Positions 18,319 through 27,336 of a stretch of 64,000 nt of DNA are shown piece by piece; within the stretch, counting starts at the first letter, position 1, and each line of letters starts with the position of its first letter. Position numbers and translations under genes: made by a program. This DNA comes from Cupriavidus sp. YR651 (GTDB lineage: Bacteria > Pseudomonadota > Gammaproteobacteria > Burkholderiales > Burkholderiaceae): contig NZ_FMYZ01000018.1 in NCBI RefSeq assembly GCF_900101625.1, positions 1-64,000 on the forward strand, in the 5' to 3' direction. The notes below the pieces were generated by a model. That model worked only from the letters and a program-made list of their open reading frames with translations, was not told the DNA's origin and ran no database searches.

Positions 18319-18693
18319 ATGGTGGGTGCAAAAATGAACATGGCTTCGCCGGCCCGTTCCACGCCGAGCGGCTTGATTGCCCTGCTGTTTCACCTGAGTC
18401 ACGCAGCATCACAGGGCCAGCTCGATCCCGTTCTCGTGCGTGACCTTGGCAAGCGCCTCTACCCTGAGATTGGCTCTTTTAAGACGGATGGTGCTACGAG
18501 CCAGGTCGAGTTGAATGGGCTGGCTGAGGCAATGGACAAGTTCGAGGATACATTGCTGGCGGCGCGGAGCCACATGCTGCTATCGGCAATCCGGAGTGGA
18601 GTTGGGACCGAAAGTCGGCATCCTGAAACGGTTCGAGAGCCCGGCCACCATGAAGATGCCCCTCTACTCTCGGCCGGAGATTTGCTCTTGTGA
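18319..18693 (+). CDS. Hypothetical protein
   Basis: The ATG at 18319 has GGAG at 18309-18312. The 124-residue product is soluble, with a helical middle (SGLIALLFHLSHAASQGQLD, then LNGLAEAMDKFEDTLLAARS) and a polar C-terminal tail. It lacks signal peptide, membrane helix or known motif. It may be an adaptor-like small protein, but there is no basis to assign a role. It lies between the secreted paralogue and a DoxX gene, all on the plus strand. Confidence 0.45.
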   Translation: MVGAKMNMASPARSTPSGLIALLFHLSHAASQGQLDPVLVRDLGKRLYPEIGSFKTDGATSQVELNGLAEAMDKFEDTLLAARSHMLLSAIRSGVGTESRHPETVREPGHHEDAPLLSAGDLLL

Positions 18694-18866
18694 TCAAGCA
18701 AGGATCTTTCGCTCTCTAGCGGCGTAATCACTGCATGATGGAAAGAGGCTTCCGTGATTCTTCGGTGAGTGGCCCCTGGCCGCAACAGCATTGAAGACGC
18801 CGATCCGTTCAATCACTTGACTGAGGTGCAACGTCTGCTGGCGCTGTTCAATTACGGAGAAGTATC

Positions 18867-19289
18867 ATGGCCACGACCACTATTTCGCTCGCACCCACGA
18901 TCGTGTCACGCACGTACGCCGTCGGCCGCGCCCTTCTTGGCTCTCTTTTTCTATTTTCCGGTCTTCTGAAGATTGGTAGCTTCGCGGCCTATTCCTCATG
19001 GATTGCCAGTGCCGATCTACCCAGCCCGGACTTGCTGCTAGTGCTAACCATCGTGGTTGAAATTGGTGGTGGACTGACCTTGATATCCGGCTGGGGCGCG
19101 AGGACTGGCGCGCTGATTCTTGCACTATTCCTAGTACCCACGACCATCACCTTCCACGGTTTCTGGCGCGCCGATCCTGCAGATTTCCTCAATCAGCTCA
19201 ATCACATTTTGAAAAATGTCTCAATCCTTGGCGGCATGCTAATTGTAGTCGCCATTGAGTCGTCACGCATGCAGGCAAGGACCTCATAG
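18867..19289 (+). CDS. DoxX-family membrane protein
   Basis: This 140-residue protein has four predicted membrane helices: VGRALLGSLFLFSGLLKIG, LLLVLTIVVEIGGGLTLISG, TGALILALFLVPTTITFHGF and the last near SILGGMLIVVAIES. The first and second helices carry the conserved DoxX G-R-x-L-x-x-x-F-x-x-x-G-x-x-K and E-x-x-G-G patterns. Members are linked to quinone or sulfur redox chemistry and oxidative stress. GGAGA about 7 bases upstream supports the start. Confidence 0.88.
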   Translation: MATTTISLAPTIVSRTYAVGRALLGSLFLFSGLLKIGSFAAYSSWIASADLPSPDLLLVLTIVVEIGGGLTLISGWGARTGALILALFLVPTTITFHGFWRADPADFLNQLNHILKNVSILGGMLIVVAIESSRMQARTS

Positions 19290-20189
19290 AGGAGTGGAAG
19301 CGCTCATTAATTGCATCGGATCGATCCAAAAAAATTCGCAAACGGTTTACCAAGCTCGGTAGGAGTCGGAATCTTCATTGCTGAGTAAAACGGGTTGGAA
19401 GGGATAAGGCCATGGCCCATTATCAGAGCCAACACCATGAGTTTGTTAAATATCGACAGGTCATTTATGAAATATGCCTCAGTACCATTAAGCCGAGCGA
19501 AGCTTCTTCGAACTCAGGAGAAGCGCCCGCCCGAACAACCCGGCGAGGCCCGCAAGACGACCCAGCCGGGTCAGACTGACCCGCAGAGCAAACAAGTTGC
19601 GGATCTGAGCGATGCCGCCAGTACCGACGCGCGCGAAAGGGCCCCGGAGGCGCTATGAAGATGCACCGTTGTCGCTGAGTGGCTCTGCATTTGCGATGCG
19701 CCTTGTGCAGGACAACCCTGCAGGTCTTCATTTGCACTTTCATGGCCTTCAGATGTGCCTTAAGCACTTCGCGGCGAACTTCGCCCAGCGCAACAGACAA
19801 ACGACATGCATTGCCCATGATCGCCCGCTCGGCGCCGGAGACAGGATCGTCTTGAGCCGAGGTACCAGACCTATTTTGTCCTTAGGTACTTGTCGGCCGA
19901 TGGGCACATGTGTTCCATCCGAACACGCGATACAGCGGGCAGAAGCCGATCGTGTCGGTCAGCAGCAGCACCAAGCCTCCACCCCATTACTCGACGACGC
20001 TACCCGCAGCCTGCACCACCATCAAAAGGCCAACTATCATGCGTAGCGTCGATCGCCATTGCCCTCGTTCCGTTCCATGATGTGTCCCGTGTCTAGTGCA
20101 CACGATTAGCGATAGGTGGCCTGCCACCTTGCCGCCTGCCTTAGATCAAAGAAACGAAGACCCGCGTCGCATTGACTTGACGCAAAGAG
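19290..20189. other. Long stretch without a convincing gene
   Basis: Frames of 70-145 codons exist on both strands (19395-19658, 19612-20046, minus 19465-19818), but none has a ribosome site plus domain-like composition. The stretch may be decayed sequence. It ends in a perfect FNR site at 20190-20203. Confidence 0.35.
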
Positions 20190-20203
20190 TTGATACAAAT
20201 CAA
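20190..20203. promoter_or_regulatory. FNR box (perfect consensus)
   Basis: TTGATACAAATCAA matches TTGAT-N4-ATCAA exactly. Its centre is 44 bp upstream of the deacetylase ATG. That is too close for classical class II activation with a normal leader, so it may act as a repressor site, or the true gene start may be further downstream. Confidence 0.6.
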
Positions 20204-20240
20204 CAGCCAGAATGAATGAGAGCACCTCGAAGAGGCTTTC

Positions 20241-21065
20241 ATGCAACGATCTTCAACCGGATTAAGGCTCATTCTGGCTTCCGTCGCCATTGCACTTGGG
20301 CTGATCATCATGCTATTGGCAACAGCCAGCCAGGCCGATGAACAGCCATGCCACCCGGCCGTCCCGGTGCTTGTCTACCATCGATTCGCGACGACTGCTG
20401 ACGATACTATGACCGTTCGTGTGGACAGTTTCGAGGCACACCTACGCACGATCGAACAAGCGGGCTTTCGAATTGTTCCGCTGGCCGATGTCCTAGCGTG
20501 GCATCGCGGTGGACAGAATGTGTTGCCCGAGCGCTCCGTGTCTATCTCGATCGACGATGGACACCGATCCGTGTACGAGGTCCTTCGCCCTTTGTTGCGC
20601 GCCAGGCAATCGCCGATTCCCATCACGCTTTTCATTTATCCTTCAGCCATTTCGAATGCATCATACGCGCTGACGTGGGACCAATTGAGAATCATGAGGC
20701 AGGATGGATTCTTCACAATCGAGTCCCATACGTACTGGCATCCAAACTTTCACACGGAACGCGCACAACACGATGCTCCCGATTACCGGGCGTTCGTTCG
20801 GGACCAGTTAGAGCGTGCGAGAGCCCGTATCCAATCGGAAACTGGCTCTCCCGCCACGCTTCTTGCGTGGCCGTTCGGCATCCACGATGCCGAGTTAGAG
20901 GTGTGGGCAGTTCAAGCCGGACACGCCGCGGCCTTCACGATCGATGCGCGCCCCGTTACACGGGCGGAGTACGTGATGGCGCTACCGCGCTACCTGATTA
21001 CGGATCGATGCGGCGAAGAATGCATCCGGGAGATTCTGCGTCGTGCGGAGCGGCAAGATGACTAG
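20241..21065 (+). CDS. Polysaccharide deacetylase (NodB domain), secreted
   Basis: An N-terminal hydrophobic segment (residues 8-30, ending SQADEQ) acts as signal peptide or anchor. The NodB core shows VLVYHRF, SISIDDGH with metal/catalytic Asp105-Asp106, ESHTYWHP with zinc ligands His163 and His167, and LLAWPFGIHD as the motif 3 equivalent. It probably removes acetyl groups from N-acetylated polysaccharide or peptidoglycan in the periplasm. A perfect FNR site lies just upstream. The next gene, an exo-muramidase-like fusion, suggests a shared role in cell-wall or envelope glycan turnover. Confidence 0.9.
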   Translation: MQRSSTGLRLILASVAIALGLIIMLLATASQADEQPCHPAVPVLVYHRFATTADDTMTVRVDSFEAHLRTIEQAGFRIVPLADVLAWHRGGQNVLPERSVSISIDDGHRSVYEVLRPLLRARQSPIPITLFIYPSAISNASYALTWDQLRIMRQDGFFTIESHTYWHPNFHTERAQHDAPDYRAFVRDQLERARARIQSETGSPATLLAWPFGIHDAELEVWAVQAGHAAAFTIDARPVTRAEYVMALPRYLITDRCGEECIREILRRAERQDD

Positions 21066-21344
21066 ATGGCCTCGTCCATACCCGGTTCCGCACCCGCGCT
21101 TGGATCGTCGTGTTCAATGAGGATCCGTTTGCATGGCAATCGAAGCGCTTGGTGCGGCGTCGACTACATTGACCCGATGCATCATCGATGGAATTTCATG
21201 TGGGGACGTTCGGGATACGGCCGGCCAACGGAACATCTCGCCGAATTTCTCGTCGGGTCGCATGCAGGGATCAAACGGCGTACATACCCTCCCCGGCATA
21301 CGTCTTCGCCCGTGGCATAACTGCGCGTTTGACCGACGCAAATC

Positions 21345-23681
21345 ATGACGAATCGCCTGGCCGCTGCAGCTCTTCTGTTCGCCGCCTGCCTTGGAGTCGG
21401 CATTGCAGCACCGCTGCCGCAGCAAGTGGCGCGCACACTCGACGCCGTTATTGACGCAGAAATCGCGGATTCCCATATAACAGGCGCTGTAGTGCTGATC
21501 GGTGACGCCGACGGCGTGCTGTATCGCCAGGCGGCTGGAGACCGGGTATCCGGTCCGCGGGCGGAGCCAATGACCGTTGATACGGAATTCGACCTGGCAT
21601 CGCTGACAAAAGCAGTGGCTACCACAACCGCCGTGCTCCAGTTGGCAGAGCGTGGCAAACTTTCCCTGGATCAGGCGGCCAGTAACTACTGGCCAGCGTT
21701 CGGGCAGCATGGCAAGCAACGTATCACACTGCGCCAATTGCTCACCCACACTTCGGGGCTCCCAGCAGGCGTCTCATCCAGCCGTGCGCTACGCAACAGG
21801 GCATCAGTGCTGCAGGACATCGTTACGATGGCGCCGCACCCGGATGCAGGGCAACGGGTTGTCTATAGCGATATCAATTTCGTCGTCCTTGGCGAGATTG
21901 TCCAGCGTATTACCGGTATGGCGCTGGATGCCTGGTGCGACGCGAATATCTTTGTGCCGCTGGGTATGCATCACAGCAGCTTCCACCCGGCCGCTTCCGA
22001 CACTGCACCGACGACCCAGCGCGACGGGTGGCCGGTCAGAGGACGTGTGCACGATCCGATTTCCGCAGCACTTGGCGGCGTGTCCGGAAATGCCGGGTTG
22101 TTTTCGAATGCAGACGATCTCGCCCGCTACGCCCGGATGCTGTTGAATGATGGGGTGACGTTTGACGGCGGGGCACGCATTCTCGCGCATGAGAGCCTGA
22201 GCCTCTTGTTCACCCCGTCCACACTGGATGCCGTCGGCCCCTTGCGCTCCATAGGCTGGAGCATCGAACCGCCTTTCATTGCGAACCGATACAGGACAAT
22301 ACGCGCTGGCGCCATTGCGCATCTCGGCTACACCGGGACAGGCCTCTGGGTCGACCTCGTGACACGGCGCTTCGCCGTGATCCTGACGAGCCGGCTCTAC
22401 CCCGGACGGGAGGGAGACGCGTCGACGCTTCGGGCGAACATCCTGGGCGCGCTGGCGAGTGCGTCGGCGCCAATGACCGCTAGCGAAATCGCAGCAGCGG
22501 CGCCAACCATGGCCGCTGCGATCGAATGGGGCTCTCGACTACCTCTATCCCGTGGCCCTGTTGAAACCGGCATTGATGTGCTTGAAGCGTTGCAGTTCGC
22601 GCCCATCGCCGGCCGTCGCGTTGCACTGATTACAAACCGTAGCGGCTTCGACAGAGCAGGCCAGCGCACAATCGATGTTATGGCCAGTGCACCTGGCGTC
22701 AAGCTTGTGCGGATTTTTGCGCCGGAACACGGCCTGGACACCGATTTGGACACACGTTTCGGCGATACGCAAGACAGCCGCACCCGCCTGCCGGTACGTA
22801 GCCTCTACACCGGTGAATGGGGCATCCCGCAGGGCGACCTCGCTGACGTCGATGCGCTGGTGTTCGATATCCAGGATGCCGGCGTACGTTTTTTCACGTA
22901 CGTGGCGATCCTCGGGCAGGCATTGGAGTCGGCTGCATTCGCACACATCCCAATTTTCGTGCTCGACCGCCCCAATCCATTGGGTGGTCGCAACATCGGC
23001 GGTCCCGTCTCCGATTCTGGCCCAGCGGCGCTGACGGCATATCACCCGTTGGCACTCACCCATGGCATGACCGTTGGCGAGCTTGCACGAATGTTCAACA
23101 CCGAACGCCGTCTCGGCGCTGACCTTACCGTCGTGCGTATGCGCCAATACGAAAGGGGCATGTCGTTGTCCGCTACTGGCCTCGGATGGGTACCACCTTC
23201 GCCTAATCTGCGCGATACGGAGGCGTTAGCCTGGTATCCCGACCTCGGCCTGGTGGAGGGCGCAGCCGTCAGCGTGGGACGTGGAACGCCTACCCCTTTT
23301 GCGCTCATTGGTGCCCCGTGGATACGACCCGAGCTACTTGCGACGCGGTTGGCGCGGGAATATCCCGTCGTGACCTACACACCCGTCCGATTTGTGCCCA
23401 CCGAAGGGCCTTACGCAGGGTTGCTGTGCTCGGGGATTCGACTGACAAGCGCTGGCGACAATGTCGTCCGAAAGCCAGGGCAACTCGGTCTCGCACTAGC
23501 CATGGTGCTACAGGGCATCGACCCTGCCCGGTTCCGTCTGGGGACGCTTCGTGTGTCAATCGGCTCCGATATCATCTGGCAAATGCTCAAGAACAAACGT
23601 CCGCTGTCTGAAGTCTTCGCCGTGGTGGACGAACAGGTGGCGGCCTTTGAGCATCGAAGGTCCGCCTATCTGATCTATTGA
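21345..23681 (+). CDS. Serine hydrolase (beta-lactamase fold) fused to DUF1343/NamZ-like muramidase
   Basis: A signal peptide (residues 1-22) precedes two domains. Residues about 30-385 are a class C beta-lactamase/PBP4*-type hydrolase with S86-L-T-K89 as catalytic SxxK, a YSD motif in VVYSDINFVVLGE and HLGYTG as the third box. From about residue 395 to the end is DUF1343 (GIDVLEAL...VALITNRSGFDR, FAPEHGL, VFDIQDAGVRFFTY, DRPNPLGG, SPNL), the fold of the exo-beta-N-acetylmuramidase NamZ. Fusion of the two suggests coupled peptidoglycan fragment processing in the periplasm. The ribosome site before the ATG is poor, so the start is less certain than the body. Confidence 0.9.
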   Translation: MTNRLAAAALLFAACLGVGIAAPLPQQVARTLDAVIDAEIADSHITGAVVLIGDADGVLYRQAAGDRVSGPRAEPMTVDTEFDLASLTKAVATTTAVLQLAERGKLSLDQAASNYWPAFGQHGKQRITLRQLLTHTSGLPAGVSSSRALRNRASVLQDIVTMAPHPDAGQRVVYSDINFVVLGEIVQRITGMALDAWCDANIFVPLGMHHSSFHPAASDTAPTTQRDGWPVRGRVHDPISAALGGVSGNAGLFSNADDLARYARMLLNDGVTFDGGARILAHESLSLLFTPSTLDAVGPLRSIGWSIEPPFIANRYRTIRAGAIAHLGYTGTGLWVDLVTRRFAVILTSRLYPGREGDASTLRANILGALASASAPMTASEIAAAAPTMAAAIEWGSRLPLSRGPVETGIDVLEALQFAPIAGRRVALITNRSGFDRAGQRTIDVMASAPGVKLVRIFAPEHGLDTDLDTRFGDTQDSRTRLPVRSLYTGEWGIPQGDLADVDALVFDIQDAGVRFFTYVAILGQALESAAFAHIPIFVLDRPNPLGGRNIGGPVSDSGPAALTAYHPLALTHGMTVGELARMFNTERRLGADLTVVRMRQYERGMSLSATGLGWVPPSPNLRDTEALAWYPDLGLVEGAAVSVGRGTPTPFALIGAPWIRPELLATRLAREYPVVTYTPVRFVPTEGPYAGLLCSGIRLTSAGDNVVRKPGQLGLALAMVLQGIDPARFRLGTLRVSIGSDIIWQMLKNKRPLSEVFAVVDEQVAAFEHRRSAYLIY

Positions 23682-23935
23682 TCTGTGGTTCGGACTCTAC
23701 TTGGAATGCCTTGTCGCCCTCCTGCATTATTCCTGCGACACATTCCTGCATGCCCGTTCAACGCCTATTCTGTCCGGTCTTGACTGCATCGCAGCATTGA
23801 AAGGCGACGATTACGGCGGCTCCTCCTGCCGCGGCTTGTGCCATGTCAAAGGCAAGATCCTGAGTTCTCCTAGATTTTAAGGTAGACGGACATCGCGCAC
23901 TTCGCGGTGGCGCCTTCACCAACCAGGAGCAGAGG

Positions 23936-24580
23936 ATGAAAACAGACATCGAACTCAAAAAGCTAATCAACGACGAGCTGGAGTGGGACCCAAGGGTCGT
24001 CGCTCCCGGCATTGGCGTGGAAGTCCACCAGGGTGTGGTTACGTTGTCGGGACACGTCAGCACCTACTCCGAAAAGCTTGCCGTAGAAAAAGCGGCCGAA
24101 CGGGTCAGCGGCGTCAAGGGCGTCGTGGTCAAGTTGGAAGTCCGGCAGGACGGCAGCCATGGCGACGAAGCCGTGGCGCTGGCCGCTCGCAATGCACTGC
24201 AATGGTACGTCCACGTCCCTGCAGACGATCTCCAAGTGGAAATCGAAAAGGGATGGATTACTTTGCGTGGCAATGTGCAATGGGGATTTCAGCGGCGAGC
24301 GGCCGAAAGCGCGGTCAGCCATATCCGCGGGGTTGTAGGCGTCCTCAACCTCATTCGGGTTATACCGAAAATCGTCCCGGAGGCGATCGAAGGCAAGATC
24401 GAATCCGCGTTGCGTCGCCGGGCTGAACGCGGAGCGCACCACATTTCGATCAAGGCAGACGCTGGCGTTGTAACGCTGGAAGGTACTGTCGATTCGCTGG
24501 CAGAGCGCCGTGCCGCGGCGGGGGCCGCCTGGTCTGCGCCTGGTGTTAGCGAAGTCATCAATAACCTTCGGATTCGGTAG
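23936..24580 (+). CDS. Three-BON-domain protein (paralogue 1)
   Basis: Three BON domains of about 65-70 residues follow one another, each with the V-x-V-x-x-G-x-V-T/I-L-x-G core: GVEVHQGVVTLSGHV, QVEIEKGWITLRGNV and SIKADAGVVTLEGTV. No signal peptide is present, so the protein is probably cytoplasmic. BON domains bind phospholipid or other ligands and occur in osmotic and envelope stress proteins. GGAGCAGAGG precedes the ATG. A close relative with the same layout is at 51391-52044. A Usp gene starts 4 bp downstream. Confidence 0.88.
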   Translation: MKTDIELKKLINDELEWDPRVVAPGIGVEVHQGVVTLSGHVSTYSEKLAVEKAAERVSGVKGVVVKLEVRQDGSHGDEAVALAARNALQWYVHVPADDLQVEIEKGWITLRGNVQWGFQRRAAESAVSHIRGVVGVLNLIRVIPKIVPEAIEGKIESALRRRAERGAHHISIKADAGVVTLEGTVDSLAERRAAAGAAWSAPGVSEVINNLRIR

Positions 24581-24584
24581 AGGC

Positions 24585-25478
24585 ATGCGAGAGACCGCAA
24601 CCACGATCGACGATCGCATGCGTGCCTGCGCGTATCTTTTCTGGTTCGAGTCATATCTCGGGGCGCCGGTGTTTCCCTTGTCTGATGGCCTCGTGCCCCT
24701 GGATGCCGCTTTGCGCCAGAGGTACATCGCGCATCAGTCTCGTTGCCAAGCGCGGTGGCTCGCCCGCGCCCGACGTCTGGGCGGTAGCGCCGACGCCTTC
24801 CGGAGCGCGTGCGTCGCTGTGCGGGCCTCCCTGTTCGGTTGTCACGACATCCTTATGCATATTCGTGGGCTGGCAAGCGCCATCTCGGAACCGGCCCTTC
24901 AACCCATCACCACACGCCTGGATATGGACATCGGCCCCTCCTTCCCAAAGACTCTAGACAAAAAGCCTTCAATGCCCCGCAAAATCCTTGTTGCAGTCGA
25001 CAACAGCCGCTGTGCTTCACGCGCCTTAGACGAAGCCGTGCGGGAAGCTGCATTGCGCCACGCACATCTAGAAATCCTACATGTTGTCAATTACAGCTTC
25101 CTGAAGAATCAGGAGAATCCCTTCGAACTCGCCGCGATACGCCGCCAACATGTGACGGAAGCCAACGCGCTGCTGCAAGAAGCTGCAGGGCGGGCGCAAG
25201 CCGCTCAAATCGAGCACTCCGAGCAATTGGTTGACAACATGGCGACCCTCGGTGACGTGGCCGATCGCATTGTTCAATATGCGCGTGACTCGCGCCCGGA
25301 TCTGGTCGTCGCAGGCACACATGGCCACACTGGCCTATCACGCGCGGTATTGGGAAGCGTTGCCGAAAAACTGGTACGCCACTGCCCTGCACCGGTACTC
25401 GTCATCCGCGAGGACATGGCCGAGAGTGGTGACGCGGGTATCCCCGATCTCCCACAGACTGAGGTTGTGAGCAAATAG
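24585..25478 (+). CDS. Universal stress protein with unusual N-terminal extension
   Basis: The frame from the ATG at 24585 gives 297 residues. The last 168 form a normal Usp domain beginning MPRKILVAVDNSRCASRALD at 24972 and containing AGTHGHTGLSRAVLGSV, the ATP-binding G-x2-G-x9-G-S loop. The first 129 residues are a Cys/Arg-rich helical segment (for example LFWFESYLGAPVFPLSDGLV) that I do not recognise. No ribosome site precedes the inner ATG at 24972, which favours the long form, but a two-gene reading remains possible. The gene follows the BON gene by 4 bp, so they are one operon. Confidence 0.75.
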   Translation: MRETATTIDDRMRACAYLFWFESYLGAPVFPLSDGLVPLDAALRQRYIAHQSRCQARWLARARRLGGSADAFRSACVAVRASLFGCHDILMHIRGLASAISEPALQPITTRLDMDIGPSFPKTLDKKPSMPRKILVAVDNSRCASRALDEAVREAALRHAHLEILHVVNYSFLKNQENPFELAAIRRQHVTEANALLQEAAGRAQAAQIEHSEQLVDNMATLGDVADRIVQYARDSRPDLVVAGTHGHTGLSRAVLGSVAEKLVRHCPAPVLVIREDMAESGDAGIPDLPQTEVVSK

Positions 25479-25537
25479 GGAATGCAAGAAGATAAGCGCA
25501 TAAAGGTCAATGGCCCGGTCATGGTCTGCACCCGCAA

Positions 25538-25545
25538 TAAAGATT
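25538..25545 (+). repeat. Target-site duplication, left copy
   Basis: TAAAGATT directly precedes the left inverted repeat and is repeated exactly at 26655-26662. Eight bases is the duplication length known for ISL3-family elements. Confidence 0.92.
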
Positions 25546-26654
25546 GGTTCTTCGGAGAATTCCGGGGACTGAATTGCCACATTCCGTATCCTAATGGCCG
25601 TTAAGACGGCTGTTGAGGAACGGAATGCTGGATCGGAAGACGCTGCAGGCGTTGGGCTGCTGGGATCGCTACAAGCTCGATCGGGTGGTATGGCCTGAGG
25701 GGAGAGCCGTACGCTGGCGCTTTACCTGAAGCCAGTCAGCAAGGTCATGTACTGCGAGGAATGCGGATCGAAGTGCCGACAGGTCCATGAGACGGTGGTG
25801 CGGCGCGTGCGCGATCTTCCGCTGTTCGAGTACCGGGTGGTGCTCCATGTCCCCCGCAGGCGCGTATGGTGCGATCAATGCGGCGGGCCGCGACTCGAGC
25901 GGCTCGAATGGCTGGGACGTTACCAGCGTGTCACAGCCCGGCTGGCGCAGGCCTGTGGGCAGTTGCTGCGTCACTGCACGGTGCAGGCCGTGGCGGCTTT
26001 CTTTGATCTGGGCTGGCATACCGTCAAGTCGATCGACAAGGCGCGGCAGAGCGCATCGAGGCCGTTGCCATCGACATGACGACCGCCTATGAACTGGAGA
26101 TCCGCGAGCATTGCCCGCAGGCTGAGGTGGTCTTTGACCTCTTCCACGTCGTGGCTAAGTACGGGCGCGAGGTGATCGACCGGGTCCGAGTAGACCAGGC
26201 CAACCGCCTGCGGGACGACCGTCCGGCCAGGCGGATACTCAAGTCCACGCGCTGGCTGCTACTGCGCAACAAGGAGAACCTGAGCGACGCTCAGGCCGTG
26301 CATCTGAACGAGGTGCTGCAGGCCAATCAGCCGTTGCTGACGGTCTACGTCCTGAGAGACGAGCTCAAGCGGCTGTGGTTCTATCGCCGCCCCGGATGGG
26401 CGCAGAAGGCGTGGGAGCATTGGTGTGAACAGGCAAGCCAGAGCCGGATTCCTGCTCTCGAGTTGTTCGCCCAGCGCCTGAAAGCCTATTGGCACGGCAT
26501 CATCGCCCGCTGCCGGCATCCGCTGAACACGAGTGTTGTTGAGGGCATCAACAACACCATCAAGGTCATCAAGCGCCGGGCCTACGGCTATCGTGACGAG
26601 GAGTACTTCTTCCTGAAGATCAAGGCGGCCTTCCCCGGAATTCCTCGTTGAACC
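25546..26654 (+). mobile_element. ISL3-family insertion sequence, internally deleted
   Basis: The element is 1109 bp, shorter than full ISL3 elements. The terminal inverted repeats at 25546-25568 and 26632-26654 match in 19 of 23 positions and both start GGTTC. Exact 8-bp direct repeats flank it. The transposase inside has a frameshift near 25700 and an internal deletion near 26045. Intact ends with a dead transposase suggest either movement in trans or decay after insertion. Confidence 0.93.
25625..26651 (+). pseudogene. ISL3-family transposase, frameshifted and deleted
   Basis: The N-terminus begins at ATG 25625 (MLDRKTLQALGCWDRYKLDR) but shifts frame near 25700. It resumes as LYLKPVSKVMYCEECGSKCR with a zinc-finger CxxC pair and a helix-turn-helix (VAAFFDLGWHTVKSIDKA). 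It breaks off at about 26045, losing the segment with the first catalytic Asp. The catalytic C-terminal part resumes in another frame at AERIEAVAIDMTTAYE and continues through VFDLFHVVAKYG, PLNTSVVEGINNTIKVIKRR and GYRDEEYFFLKI. Catalysis is not possible with this gene. Confidence 0.9.
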
Positions 26655-26662
26655 TAAAGATT
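26655..26662 (+). repeat. Target-site duplication, right copy
   Basis: TAAAGATT, identical to 25538-25545, immediately follows the right inverted repeat. Confidence 0.92.
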
Positions 26663-26853
26663 GCCGTACCTGTCCGACCGTTGTCGATCGATACGAATGC
26701 TCCACACAAAGGGCACAGGCGTCCTCCAAGACGACAGGAAAGAGATAGCGGCGACCTCGCTGCGGTACATTGTGCGTTAGTTTGGTCGGACTCTGCCGAG
26801 ACGGGGCCGGCAGCACAGTACGATCGTGTGCGGCCCCGGGGATTCAATCGATT

Positions 26854-27336
26854 TCATGACGGCACAGCGCGAGCGATACGTTGGGAATCGTCATCACTTC
26901 GAACTAACAGCACGGGCACCATACATCGCGCAAGCACTTCCTGGCTGACGCTGCCCATGATGAGTCGCTGCGTGCCGCGCCGACCGCGCGTTCCCATTAC
27001 GATCAAGTCGGCATTTGCTCTGCGTGCCTCTCCAAGCAAAGTGTCTGCCACGCTTCCTGCCTTGGCCGGCCGAGGTACGAGCATTGTGCCGTGGGAAACG
27101 CCCTGGCTTCCGAGAAATGCGCTGGCATCAGCCAGCACGCGCTGGCCGTAGGCGACCGCCCTACGCAGGAATTCGTCGCGATCAATAGACGCTTCATCGA
27201 GCAAGGCGTCGCTGTCATCAACAACGTAGACGAGGAGTACATGCGCATGGCAGGCGGTCGCAAGCACTGCCGCCTCGAGCAGTGCCCGATGTGCGCAACG
27301 ACTGCCATCTACTGCGGCCAGGATAGTTTCGATCAT
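26854..27336 (-). CDS. Universal stress protein (UspA family)
   Basis: This is a single Usp domain of 160 residues beginning METILAAVDGS-like (MIETILAAVDGSRCAHRALL), with VYVVDDSDALLD and MGTRGRRGTQRLIMGSVS as the nucleotide-binding loop. GGAGATGAG before the ATG supports the start. An FNR-like site lies at 27472-27485, 136 bp upstream, shared with divergent ppsA. It belongs with the four full-length single-domain copies at 42908, 44479, 45173 and 61677, which share the MYxxIL start and D-D-S/N motifs. Confidence 0.93.
   Translation of the reverse strand: MIETILAAVDGSRCAHRALLEAAVLATACHAHVLLVYVVDDSDALLDEASIDRDEFLRRAVAYGQRVLADASAFLGSQGVSHGTMLVPRPAKAGSVADTLLGEARRANADLIVMGTRGRRGTQRLIMGSVSQEVLARCMVPVLLVRSDDDSQRIARAVPS

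Larger units (their letters stand above)
25482..26748 (+). pseudogene. Small Cys-containing ORF interrupted by the ISL3-family element
   Basis: An ATG lies 3 bp after the usp stop, with TAGGGA just upstream. Reading to 25545, deleting the insertion plus one target copy, and continuing from 26663 gives an uninterrupted 49-residue frame ending at TAG 26746-26748. Its cysteines fall at residues 16, 22, 25 and 34 (VCTRNKDCRTCP is the core), possibly a metal site. This would be the third gene of the BON-usp operon, now broken. It could be a chance frame; recovery of the frame across the duplication is the main support. Confidence 0.45.
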
